From Bacteroidales bacterium (lineage in GTDB: Bacteria; Bacteroidota; Bacteroidia; Bacteroidales; F082), in contig JAFPWT010000018.1 of NCBI GenBank assembly GCA_017394865.1, positions 23,843 through 87,842 of the forward strand: 64,000 nucleotides of DNA, given 5' to 3'. Positions 36,243 to 43,952 of this stretch are shown in pieces (the first letter of the stretch is position 1; every line of letters begins with the position of its first letter). The notes beneath the pieces are model-generated. The model searched no databases. It was not told the DNA's origin and saw only the letters and a program-made list of their open reading frames with translations. The position numbers and the translations under genes are program-made.

Positions 36243-37250
36243 TTATGCCTGCTGTAACTTGTCGTTAGATCCCAAGACGTTGACAATCTTATGGATATAA
36301 AGCTTCTTCATGTTGTCGCGGGCGGGACCGAGGTACTTGCGCGGGTCGAACTCGGCGGGTTTCTCGGCGAAGGTCTTGCGGATGGCGGCGGTCATGGCCA
36401 GACGGCTGTCGCTATCGATGTTGATCTTGCAGACTGCGCTCTTGGCGGCCTTGCGGAGCTGCTCCTCGGGGATGCCCACAGCGGCTTTCAGGCTGCCACC
36501 GTTGGCGTTGATGGTGTCGACTTCCTCTTGTGGAACGGAGGATGAACCGTGCAGCACGATGGGGAAGCCGGGGAGTTTCTTCTCGATGGCTTCAAGCACG
36601 TCGAAGGCCAACGGAGGGGGAACCAAACGACCTGTAGCGGGATCCACGGTGCACTGTTCGGGAGTGAACTTATAGGCGCCGTGTGAGGTGCCGATGCTGA
36701 TGGCGAGGCTGTCCACACCGGTTTTGGTCACGAAGTCGATCACTTCTTCGGGTTTGGTGTAGTGGCTCTCTTCGGCGGCCACTTCGTCTTCCACGCCAGC
36801 CAACACGCCGAGTTCGCCTTCGACGGTGACATCGAATTGGTGGGCATATTCAACGACTTTCTTGGTCACTGCCACGTTCTCGTCATAGGGCAGGGCGGAG
36901 CCGTCGATCATCACGGATGAGAAGCCCATATCGATGCACGACTTGCAGAGCTCGAAGCTGTCGCCGTGGTCGAGGTGCAGCACGATCTCAGGATGGGCGC
37001 AGCCCAGTTCCTTGGCATATTCTACAGCGCCTTGGGCCATGTAGCGCAGCAACGTCTGGTTGGCATAGTTGCGGGCGCCTTTCGACACTTGCAGGATGAC
37101 GGGTGACTTGGTTTCGACAGCGGCCATGATGATGGCTTGCAGCTGTTCCATGTTGTTGAAGTTGAATGCGGGGATGGCATAGCCGCCATCGACTGCCTTG
37201 GCGAACATCGCTCTGGTGTTCACGAGGCCGAGTTCCTTATAACTAATCAT
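36243..37250 (-). CDS. fba: Class II fructose-bisphosphate aldolase
   Basis: 335 residues. Zinc-binding and catalytic motifs of class II aldolase are present: HLDHGDSFE (~residue 91) with the metal-binding His, the second His/Glu region (VEGELGVLAG, ~residue 143) and the HGSSSVP segment (~residue 235). It splits fructose 1,6-bisphosphate to DHAP and glyceraldehyde 3-phosphate in glycolysis and gluconeogenesis. Monocistronic, with its own promoter (37291-37298) and terminator. Confidence 0.95.
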   Translation of the reverse strand: MISYKELGLVNTRAMFAKAVDGGYAIPAFNFNNMEQLQAIIMAAVETKSPVILQVSKGARNYANQTLLRYMAQGAVEYAKELGCAHPEIVLHLDHGDSFELCKSCIDMGFSSVMIDGSALPYDENVAVTKKVVEYAHQFDVTVEGELGVLAGVEDEVAAEESHYTKPEEVIDFVTKTGVDSLAISIGTSHGAYKFTPEQCTVDPATGRLVPPPLAFDVLEAIEKKLPGFPIVLHGSSSVPQEEVDTINANGGSLKAAVGIPEEQLRKAAKSAVCKINIDSDSRLAMTAAIRKTFAEKPAEFDPRKYLGPARDNMKKLYIHKIVNVLGSNDKLQQA

Positions 37251-37290
37251 AATGTGTAGGTTTAAATTTCAAATTATTGAATATAACCTG

Positions 37291-37298
37291 CAAATATA
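37291..37298 (-). promoter_or_regulatory. -7 element (TATATTTG) for the aldolase gene
   Basis: Minus-strand TATATTTG 41 bases before the aldolase ATG. No clear -33 TTTG. Confidence 0.6.
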
Positions 37299-37339
37299 CG
37301 ATTTATTTTTGGATTTTATCCAGCATGGCGAAATAATAG

Positions 37340-37370
37340 AAAAACCCGAAGGGATACCTCCGGGTTTTTC
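37340..37370 (-). terminator. Terminator downstream of the beta-helix lipoprotein gene
   Basis: Inverted repeat AAAAACCCG-x-AGG / CCT-x-CGGGTTTTT with one internal mismatch and a GATA loop. On the minus strand a T-rich tail follows. Confidence 0.8.
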
Positions 37371-37380
37371 GTTGTCATTG

Positions 37381-37411
37381 GTAGAGACATGCCATGGCGG
37401 CGCGTCTCTAC
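37381..37411. repeat. REP-like palindrome (GTAGAGAC...GTCTCTAC)
   Basis: 8-base arms GTAGAGAC (37381-37388) and GTCTCTAC (37404-37411) enclose a GCCATGGC-centred core. This looks like the GTAGAGACGCGCCATGGC... class of short mobile palindromes scattered in many bacterial genomes. It lies between the lipoprotein gene and its terminator. Only one copy was noticed here. Confidence 0.6.
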
Positions 37412-37426
37412 AACAGGTAAATTGGT

Positions 37427-38908
37427 TTACGGCAGATCATCCAGGATCAGGTTGCCTGAATATTCCACGCCGTTCCATTCACCGTCACCTTCAAGCCAGA
37501 CGTTACCGCCAGCGCAGTCAACGAAGGTGTTGCCGCTGTGGGTAATGTTGCCCCAGTTGGAGATGTTCTCGATGCCCACGCCGTTGTAGTCGCTAGGACC
37601 GAACACGTTGTTGGTGAGGGTGAGCTTGGCATCGCTACGGATGTAGAGGCAGCTTCTTACGCTCCAACCGTCGTTTGGACCACAGTTCTTGATCTGGCAG
37701 TAGTTCATCACGTTGCCGTTACGGGAACTTTCGAAACGAATGCCATCCCAAAGGTCTTCGGGCGTGGTGCCTCTGAAGATGATGGGCTGGTCTGCTGTGC
37801 CGTTGGCTTCAAAACGGCCATCGCCACCGACTACTAATACATGGTCGTAATCAAATGCAAACTCCACACCGGGTTCAATGGTCATCTTAACATTATCGTA
37901 TACACACATACCATCATTCACATAATAGGGGATGCCTTGGTTGTTGAAGGTGGTGTTAGCTTCAAGATAATAGTAGTTCAAGGAGATCATGTTGGTTCCG
38001 TTTTCAACGTAAGTGTTGCCACTGCCGAGGATGCCAGCCTTTTGGGGATCGTTCAACCACAACGGATAGCCGCCGCAGTTCTTGATGGTGTTGTTTTCAA
38101 AAGCGGTGAAAACGCCTTCGTTGCCGGTGGCTACACCTTGGTGCAGGGCGCCATCGATGGTGCAGTGCTTCATGGATAGTTTGCCGTAAACGGTAATGAC
38201 ATCATCGCCGCTGCCGCCGTTGACAAATTCGACATACTCAAACTGGTTGTCGTTGCGCATGGAGTGAATTCGAATACCGTCCCATGCGCCAGGATGGTTG
38301 TCGTTCAGGGGGTTGACAAAACGGATGGGTTTGTCAGCGGTGCCGACCATCTTCAGACCGGCGTTTTCACCGATGGAGAATCCGTCGCCTACACCTGTGA
38401 ACATGATGGTGACCCCAGGTTCGATGGTGAGGAGGGCGTTGCCGTCGATATACACATAGCCGTCTATGACATAGTCAACGGGAAGGCCGAGGTCGGGCCA
38501 AGTGGTGTTGGCGTTGATGTCGCCTGACCAGGTGGTCGGGTCGCCGGTGCCGCCACCGCCGCCACCGCCACCGCCGCCGTTCGGGTCAACGGTAACCGTA
38601 GCTTTGTAAACAACCGTGGAGCCATCTTCGGCAGTCACAGTGAAGTCGACAGGATTGGTGAAGTCGACCACGGTGCCCGAAGCGGGAACCACTTCGGCTT
38701 TTTCTGATACAGTGATGATCGGCACCAGACCGGTGACGTTGGTCCCGAAGGGAACCACAGCCACGATGGTGTGGGCACTTTCAGAGATGGTAGCTTCAAC
38801 AGCCGGAGCGGCAAACTTGAAGCTGAGGATCTTCTTTTCGCTGCTTTCCTTACCGCAGCTGGCCAGCAGCATCAATGCTGCAAGGGCCACAAACAGAGAT
38901 TTTCTCAT
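37427..38908 (-). CDS. Lipoprotein with DUF5018-like domain, polyGly linker and beta-helix
   Basis: 493 residues. A lipoprotein signal peptide ends at Cys18 (MLLASC). Residues ~25-108 form a DUF5018-like domain (KILSFKF... VTVSEKAEV... FTVTAEDGSTVVYKATVTV), common in Bacteroidota surface lipoproteins. A run of ten glycines follows (about residues 111-120). The remainder is a right-handed parallel beta-helix (repeated GxAxLxIxPGVxIxF and DGIRxxSxRNxNxxxY segments), usual in carbohydrate-active or adhesive surface proteins. No catalytic residues could be assigned. Confidence 0.8.
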   Translation of the reverse strand: MRKSLFVALAALMLLASCGKESSEKKILSFKFAAPAVEATISESAHTIVAVVPFGTNVTGLVPIITVSEKAEVVPASGTVVDFTNPVDFTVTAEDGSTVVYKATVTVDPNGGGGGGGGGGTGDPTTWSGDINANTTWPDLGLPVDYVIDGYVYIDGNALLTIEPGVTIMFTGVGDGFSIGENAGLKMVGTADKPIRFVNPLNDNHPGAWDGIRIHSMRNDNQFEYVEFVNGGSGDDVITVYGKLSMKHCTIDGALHQGVATGNEGVFTAFENNTIKNCGGYPLWLNDPQKAGILGSGNTYVENGTNMISLNYYYLEANTTFNNQGIPYYVNDGMCVYDNVKMTIEPGVEFAFDYDHVLVVGGDGRFEANGTADQPIIFRGTTPEDLWDGIRFESSRNGNVMNYCQIKNCGPNDGWSVRSCLYIRSDAKLTLTNNVFGPSDYNGVGIENISNWGNITHSGNTFVDCAGGNVWLEGDGEWNGVEYSGNLILDDLP

Positions 38909-38934
38909 TGGTTAAAAATTAAGTGATTTATAGA

Positions 38935-39852
38935 TTAATTCTTTTTTCCAGTTTTGATACCAGAGGTTTTGTTTCCGGAACCGCTGCCTCCAGAAGTTTT
39001 AACCCCTGTTGTCTTGGAACCAGAGGGCTTGGAACCTGCAGAAACCGTGCCACTCTTGCCAGCGCTGCCAGTGCTTGTCAATTTATAGCCTGCGGCTTCA
39101 GCGACTTCTCTGATGTGGGTGGCGCGCTTCTGGGTGTCGGGGTGGTCTGAGAATGCCTGAGCCAGAGTGCCCTGTTGGCCTGTGTCACCGCTGATGCTGA
39201 TGAGCACGTTGAGGGCGTGGTACATGGCGAAGGGATCGACACCGTTTTGGACGCAGAACTGGAAGGCGGCCTCGTCGGCTTCGGTCTCCTGACGACGCGA
39301 ATAAGCGTTTTGTGCCAGCTCCTGTCCTAAATCGCCGAGGAACCCTGTGGAGATGGCGCCGGCGGTGGTGTTGACGGCGGCGATGCCGTAACGGGCAGCC
39401 ACGATGAGATAAGCGTTACGGTAAGCGTCGCGGACATCCTTATTAATAAGATGCCCCAACTCGTGGCCGATGACAGCGAACAGCTCGTCGTCGTTCATCA
39501 CGTCCATCAACCCTGAATATACACGCACGCTGCCGTCTCCACTAGCGAAAGCGTTGACGGTGCTCGACTGGTAAACCTTGTAGTTCAGGTTCAAGCTGCT
39601 GATGTTGTGGAAACGCGCCATGACGCGGTTCAAACGCTGAGTATATTCGTTGTTGGCGGGCGCGATGGTGTTTTCCTTGTCCATCTGGACCATGTATTCA
39701 CTGCACAATTGTGCAATCTGTGCATCGCTGATGGTCAAGGCCTGCGCCGCCGCCGCCGCAGCATTCATGGCAGCATTCTGGTCGGTGATCTTTAGCATCG
39801 AGCAACTGGCCATCATCATGACACAGCATACTCCGAGAATAAGTTTTTTCAT
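38935..39852 (-). CDS. M48 family zinc metalloprotease, lipoprotein (paralog 1)
   Basis: 305 residues from the ATG at 39852. The longer frame to 39948 crosses the promoter. Lipoprotein signal ends at Cys17 (MMASC). The zinc motif HELGH is at residues 130-134, with the third ligand in the later ETEADEAA segment. This is the M48 (HtpX/BepA/LoiP-like) layout. After the catalytic domain the last ~45 residues are a low-complexity Gly/Ser/Lys/Thr tail absent from the second copy at 42920. Likely envelope quality control. Confidence 0.88.
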   Translation of the reverse strand: MKKLILGVCCVMMMASCSMLKITDQNAAMNAAAAAAQALTISDAQIAQLCSEYMVQMDKENTIAPANNEYTQRLNRVMARFHNISSLNLNYKVYQSSTVNAFASGDGSVRVYSGLMDVMNDDELFAVIGHELGHLINKDVRDAYRNAYLIVAARYGIAAVNTTAGAISTGFLGDLGQELAQNAYSRRQETEADEAAFQFCVQNGVDPFAMYHALNVLISISGDTGQQGTLAQAFSDHPDTQKRATHIREVAEAAGYKLTSTGSAGKSGTVSAGSKPSGSKTTGVKTSGGSGSGNKTSGIKTGKKN

Positions 39853-39889
39853 ATCATTGGATATTAGTTGTTTCAATGTCTTTTCACTG

Positions 39890-39897
39890 CAAAAATA
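39890..39897 (-). promoter_or_regulatory. -7 element (TATTTTTG) for M48 paralog 1
   Basis: Minus-strand TATTTTTG 38 bases before the ATG at 39852, in the divergent region shared with the SPFH gene. Confidence 0.6.
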
Positions 39898-39937
39898 AAA
39901 AAAAATCAAAAAATACTTGCATATTTCAAAATAATCG

Positions 39938-39945
39938 TATTTTTG
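39938..39945 (+). promoter_or_regulatory. -7 element (TATTTTTG) for the SPFH operon
   Basis: TATTTTTG 32 bases before the SPFH ATG. A TTG at 39917-39919 is 18 bases upstream. Confidence 0.6.
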
Positions 39946-39977
39946 CATTGCAAAACAATATCAAAATAATATCATAA

Positions 39978-40922
39978 ATGGAAACGAAAGAGTTTGAATT
40001 TAAGGGTTTTGCGATGAATGGATTCGTCGCATTGTTTATCGAGTTGCTTATTATTGCCCTGAGTGTTTGCGCCATAGTGACCTCTGCGTTAGGGCTGTTT
40101 CAAGCGCCATATCTTGCTGCTTTGGGCTTTTTGTTGGCTTGCATTTGGCCTATCGGTTTCCGGAAGTTGGAGCCGAATGAGGCCATGGTGATGATTTTCT
40201 TTGGCAAGTACAGGGGGACTTTCACCAAGACGGGCTTTCATTGGGTCAATCCTTTTATGACTTCCAAGAAGGTCTCGCTGCGCGCCCGTAACCTCAACCC
40301 TGACAACATCAAGGTGAACGACAAGACGGGTAACCCCATTATGATCGGTCAGATCCTGGTGTGGAAGCTGAAGGACACCTATAAGGCCATGTTCGAGATC
40401 GACTCGCAGACGATGGCAGGTGGCTCGGCCGGCAATGCGGCCACAGTGTCGGTCAGCAACCGCATGAGAGCTTTCGAGAGCTTCATCCAAGTGCAGAGCG
40501 ACGCCGCCTTGCGTGAGGTGGCGGGCATGTATGCCTATGATGAAAATGAGGCGGAAGCTGGAGAGCTGACGCTGCGCTCGGGTGGTAGCGAGATCAACGA
40601 GGTGCTGCTTTCCAAGCTGAACGAGCGCCTGGCGATGTCGGGCCTGGAAGTGCTTGAAGCCCGCATTAACTACCTGGCTTACTCGCCTGAGATCGCTGCC
40701 GTGATGTTGCGTCGCCAGCAGGCGGCCGCCATTATTTCGGCCCGTGAGAAGATCGTGGAAGGCGCCGTGTCGATGGTGCGCATGGCTCTCGACAAGCTGA
40801 AAGCCGAAGGCGTGGTGGAACTCGACGAGGAACGCAAAGCCGCCATGGTGAGCAACCTGATGGTGGTGCTTTGCGCTGATGAATCCGCCCAACCTGTTGT
40901 AAACACGGGATCGCTTTATTAA
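39978..40922 (+). CDS. SPFH/Band 7 domain membrane protein
   Basis: 314 residues. Two hydrophobic segments (~12-60) anchor an SPFH domain, shown by RKLEPNEAMVMIFFGKYRG and the DKTGNPIMIGQILVWKL stretch. A helical region with repeated Ala/Glu follows, suited to oligomer assembly. SPFH proteins form ring scaffolds that organise membranes or control proteases. It is first in an operon with a DUF3784/PH-like protein, a CPBP protease and a ribbon-helix-helix protein, and lies next to M48 proteases. Confidence 0.88.
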   Translation: METKEFEFKGFAMNGFVALFIELLIIALSVCAIVTSALGLFQAPYLAALGFLLACIWPIGFRKLEPNEAMVMIFFGKYRGTFTKTGFHWVNPFMTSKKVSLRARNLNPDNIKVNDKTGNPIMIGQILVWKLKDTYKAMFEIDSQTMAGGSAGNAATVSVSNRMRAFESFIQVQSDAALREVAGMYAYDENEAEAGELTLRSGGSEINEVLLSKLNERLAMSGLEVLEARINYLAYSPEIAAVMLRRQQAAAIISAREKIVEGAVSMVRMALDKLKAEGVVELDEERKAAMVSNLMVVLCADESAQPVVNTGSLY

Positions 40923-40956
40923 GTGAAAAGTGGAGAGTGAAAAGTTAAAAGTTATC
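40922..40956 (+). repeat. Five tandem heptads after the SPFH stop codon
   Basis: Starting on the last base of the TAA stop: AGTGAAA, AGTGGAG, AGTGAAA, AGTTAAA, AGTTATC. This 7-base periodic tract fills most of the 66-base gap before the next gene. Confidence 0.75.
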
Positions 40957-40988
40957 ATTAAGCGTTAAGGCTTGGTAGAATCGGCAAA

Positions 40989-41774
40989 ATGAATATTATA
41001 GATATCATTAATTTAGGAACGGGTCTGCTCCTTATTGCTGTGGGATGGCTGTGCTATTGCTTCCCCAATATGATTAACCCGTACGGGAACATGTCGCCCG
41101 AACGGAAAGCCCTGGTTGACATCAATGGGCTGAAATGGTGGACAGCCATCATCCTTACGGTGACGGGAGGTCTGTTGCTTTTTACGGTCTTGCTCTCCTA
41201 TCTCAAGATCATTGGCGAGAATACGAGTGGCATCCTCTTGATGGTGATCTGCTTGGCGATGATCATACCATTATTCATTGCCATGAGAAGGTTCAACGGT
41301 TTTGGTCGTGATAGAGAAAACCGTCTTTCCATTAGTGCCAAACAGAGGGAGAAAAAGAAAAACAAGATCACTATCTGGGCTGTGGTTATCATTACCCTTT
41401 TGTCTTTGGCTTTGATACCGATTCTCTTCTTCTGGGGCAACAAAGGACCCAAGTATGATATCTCAAGCGAATGCATCAAGGTGAAGGGTGGGGGATACCA
41501 CGCAACGATTCCCGTTGCCGAAATCACCTCTGACAGTGTGTGGGAACACTGGCCGGGCATTGCCTTGCGCACCAACGGCATGTCGACTAACAAAGCCAAC
41601 ATGGGTCATTTCCGCCTGAAGAATGGCGAGAGCTGTATGATGTTCATCCATGAAGACGGTGGTCCTTTGCTGGAACTGCGCACCGCCGATGGCGGATTGT
41701 ATTATCTGAATTGCGCTAAGGCGGAAGAAACACTTGAGATGATAGAACAAGTGAAAAAAGTGATCAAACCATGA
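40989..41774 (+). CDS. Membrane protein with DUF3784-like and PH-like parts
   Basis: 261 residues. Two N-terminal helices around a NPYGNMSPERKALVDINGLKW loop resemble DUF3784 proteins. Two more helices follow at ~75-95 and ~125-150. The last ~110 residues (YDISSECIKVKGGG... IPVAEITSDSV... MIEQVKKVI) look like a bacterial PH-like domain. Function unknown. It overlaps the CPBP gene by 4 bases, so it is co-translated with it. Confidence 0.65.
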   Translation: MNIIDIINLGTGLLLIAVGWLCYCFPNMINPYGNMSPERKALVDINGLKWWTAIILTVTGGLLLFTVLLSYLKIIGENTSGILLMVICLAMIIPLFIAMRRFNGFGRDRENRLSISAKQREKKKNKITIWAVVIITLLSLALIPILFFWGNKGPKYDISSECIKVKGGGYHATIPVAEITSDSVWEHWPGIALRTNGMSTNKANMGHFRLKNGESCMMFIHEDGGPLLELRTADGGLYYLNCAKAEETLEMIEQVKKVIKP

Positions 41775-42682
41775 AAAAAGCGATAAAATTTGCACCTATT
41801 GTTTGCCTGGTGAGCTGGGCTTTTGCGGCCATTGCCCGTTTCGGCTTTGGCATGGATAAAGAGGGAACCCCGATTTTCTTTACCGTGTTTGCAGTGGCCT
41901 ATATGTTCTTCCCGATGATTACTGCATGGGTAATGCAAAAGATCGACGGAGAGAAATTCAACCACACAGGTTTGGTCAACTTCAAGGTCAAATGGTCTTG
42001 GGTGGTGGCCTGGCTGTTGCCTGTGGTGATGACGTTGGTCTGCATTCTTGTGAATGGCTTGATGCCCGGCGTCTCGCTACAGTACAATGCCGAGCAGCTC
42101 ATCAACCAATACCATGTGCCTGAGGATCAGCAGGAGATGGTGCGTGAACAGTTGGGCAGCATGCCAGCCTATTTGATGGTGCTTATCGCCATTGTCAGTG
42201 GACTGATGGCGGCCGTCACCATCAATGGGGTCTGTGCCTTTGGTGAGGAATTTGGTTGGCGCAACTACTTCGTCGGTGCCTTGCGCGAGGTGAAGTTCTG
42301 GCCTGCCGCTCTGTTTATCGGGTTTATATGGGGCATCTGGCATATGCCTTTGATCTTGATGGGCCACAACTATCCGAACGAATCGTTATGGGGCTCGTTG
42401 TTGATGGTTGTATTTTGTATACTAGCGGGAATCATCGAATTGTATTTTGTCTTAAAAGCCAAGTCCATGATTGTGGCAGCCATCTTCCATGGCTCTGTAA
42501 ATGCCGTCTCAGGTTTGACTATTTACTTTACCTTGGGTGGCAACGATTTTGTGAACGGCATGGTGGGGCTTTCGGGCGTTATCGTCATGACCATTACCAT
42601 CCTCTGTATCTGGATCTACGACAAATGCATCTCAAAAGACAATATTTGCTCGCTGACCTTGGGCGAAGCATTGGAAAGGTAA
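41771..42682 (+). CDS. CPBP (CAAX/ABI) family intramembrane glutamic protease
   Basis: 303 residues with about eight transmembrane helices. The family motifs are intact: EEFGWRNYF (~residue 158, the catalytic Glu pair and Arg), FIWGIWHMPL (~residue 180, His) and the later HGSVNAVSG His motif. CPBP members cleave prenylated or other membrane peptides or act in bacteriocin self-immunity. The partner here is unknown. It sits in the SPFH operon. Confidence 0.88.
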   Translation: MKKAIKFAPIVCLVSWAFAAIARFGFGMDKEGTPIFFTVFAVAYMFFPMITAWVMQKIDGEKFNHTGLVNFKVKWSWVVAWLLPVVMTLVCILVNGLMPGVSLQYNAEQLINQYHVPEDQQEMVREQLGSMPAYLMVLIAIVSGLMAAVTINGVCAFGEEFGWRNYFVGALREVKFWPAALFIGFIWGIWHMPLILMGHNYPNESLWGSLLMVVFCILAGIIELYFVLKAKSMIVAAIFHGSVNAVSGLTIYFTLGGNDFVNGMVGLSGVIVMTITILCIWIYDKCISKDNICSLTLGEALER

Positions 42683-42685
42683 CCT

Positions 42686-42862
42686 ATGGCGAAGGAAAAA
42701 GAAAATTGTGCCAATACCAAGACCTTCCTGCTTCGCGTGGATGCCGAGACCATGGAGGCAGTGGAGAAGTGGGCCGCTGATGAGTTCCGTTCCGTCAACG
42801 GCCAACTTCAATGGATTATCGCTGAGGCGTTAAGAAAGTCAGGAAGAAAGAAGAAATCTTGA
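42686..42862 (+). CDS. Arc-like ribbon-helix-helix protein
   Basis: 58 residues. The N-terminal strand KTFLLRVD is followed by two helices ending in VNGQLQWIIAEALRK, the pattern of Arc/MetJ-type DNA-binding proteins. It starts 3 bases after the CPBP stop and is the last gene of the SPFH operon. It may autoregulate the operon. The C-terminus is Lys/Arg-rich and its codons resemble the 7-base AG-rich tracts seen elsewhere. Confidence 0.8.
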   Translation: MAKEKENCANTKTFLLRVDAETMEAVEKWAADEFRSVNGQLQWIIAEALRKSGRKKKS

Positions 42863-42892
42863 GCATTTGGTTCATTTTTTGCAAATAAATTT

Positions 42893-42900
42893 TATTTTTG
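42893..42900 (+). promoter_or_regulatory. -7 element (TATTTTTG) for M48 paralog 2
   Basis: TATTTTTG 19 bases before the ATG at 42920. The ATG at 42911 would leave a leader of only a few bases, so 42920 is preferred. Confidence 0.6.
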
Positions 42901-42919
42901 CATAACTAAAATGAATCAT

Positions 42920-43777
42920 ATGAAAAAAATATTACTCTTCTTTTCGGTCTCAATAGCCTTTTGTAGCTGTTCTGTCCTGAATAACATAGCGGGTCCCGAG
43001 ATTGCGGGCTTCATAAGTGAGAACCTCACCGAGCAGGTCACTTCGCGATTCGGGAATCTGGATCCCAACGCTGTGGCGGCTGCCTCCGATGCTTTTGCTG
43101 CGGCACTTACCATCAGCGATGTCGAGATCACAGCCTTGTGCAGCGAGTACATGGCCTCGATGGACTCTGCCAACCTGATCCTTCCCGACGACGATCCTTA
43201 TACGCTCCGGCTCAACAGGGTCATGTCGCGTTTCAAGAACGTCAAGAAACTCAAGTTGAATTACGCTGTTTATGACGATGAGAACACCATTAATGCCTTT
43301 GCCAGTGGCGACGGCAGCGTGCGTGTTTACTCCGGCCTTATGGATGTCATGGATGATGACGAACTGTTTGCTGTCATCGGACATGAGTTGGGACATCTAG
43401 TCAACAAAGATGTGCGTGATGCCTACCGCACCGCTTACCTTGTGGTGGCTGCCCGTTATGGCATCTCATCGTTTGGTGACAGAGCGAGCGCTGTCTCTAT
43501 GGGCTTCCTCGGCGACCTGGGACAGGAGCTGGCCAATAACGCCTATTCGCGCCGTCAGGAGACGCAAGCCGACGAGAAAGCTTATCAGTATTGTGTCGAT
43601 AATGGGGTGGATCCCTTCGCCATGTATCGTGCCTTGAACGTCCTGATGGAAATCGGTGACGAAGACGGGGAGCATACCGTGCTGAGCAACATGTTCTCGT
43701 CACATCCCGATACCCAGAAACGCGCCAAACATATTAAAGAAATGGCCGAGAAAGACGGATATTCGTATGAAGAATAA
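42920..43777 (+). CDS. M48 family zinc metalloprotease, lipoprotein (paralog 2)
   Basis: 285 residues. Lipoprotein signal ends at Cys15 or Cys17 (AFCSCS). HELGH is at residues 155-159, followed by LVNKDVRDAYRTAYL, closely matching paralog 1 at 38935-39852. The third zinc ligand lies in RRQETQADEKAYQ. It lacks the low-complexity tail of paralog 1 and has a longer N-terminal region before the protease domain. The two copies flank the SPFH operon and face opposite ways, so a duplication is likely. Confidence 0.88.
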   Translation: MKKILLFFSVSIAFCSCSVLNNIAGPEIAGFISENLTEQVTSRFGNLDPNAVAAASDAFAAALTISDVEITALCSEYMASMDSANLILPDDDPYTLRLNRVMSRFKNVKKLKLNYAVYDDENTINAFASGDGSVRVYSGLMDVMDDDELFAVIGHELGHLVNKDVRDAYRTAYLVVAARYGISSFGDRASAVSMGFLGDLGQELANNAYSRRQETQADEKAYQYCVDNGVDPFAMYRALNVLMEIGDEDGEHTVLSNMFSSHPDTQKRAKHIKEMAEKDGYSYEE

Positions 43778-43817
43778 ATAATTGCATTTATTTTCGTCCT
43801 TATTTCGAATTAATTTG

Positions 43818-43825
43818 TATCTTTG
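43818..43825 (+). promoter_or_regulatory. -7 element (TATCTTTG) for rpsA
   Basis: TATCTTTG fits TAnnTTTG. It lies 127 bases before the rpsA start, giving the longest leader in the window. Confidence 0.6.
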
Positions 43826-43834
43826 CAGCCCAAT

Positions 43835-43924
43835 TTGAACCGCTGTCCGGAATGATGGCGACATCAACGGTTCGAGTTGATAATCAAAAGTATAACCTCC
43901 TCGGTTGGATTGTCCGGCATCCAA
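43835..43924 (+). promoter_or_regulatory. Structured rpsA leader
   Basis: Inverted repeats in the 5' leader: TTGAACCG (43835-43842) with CGGTTCGA (43868-43875), and TTGGAT (43905-43910) with ATCCAA (43919-43924) around an 8-base loop. TGTCCGG occurs twice, once in the region enclosed by the first pair and once in the second loop. S1 is autoregulated in E. coli; a similar role here is only inferred. Confidence 0.45.
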
Positions 43925-43952
43925 GCGGGTACAAGTAAAACAAAAATTACAA

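Noticed and set aside
38546-38580. The GCC/ACC-rich run in the beta-helix lipoprotein gene as a repeat expansion
   Set aside because: It encodes a ten-glycine linker in frame between two domains, a normal feature of such lipoproteins.
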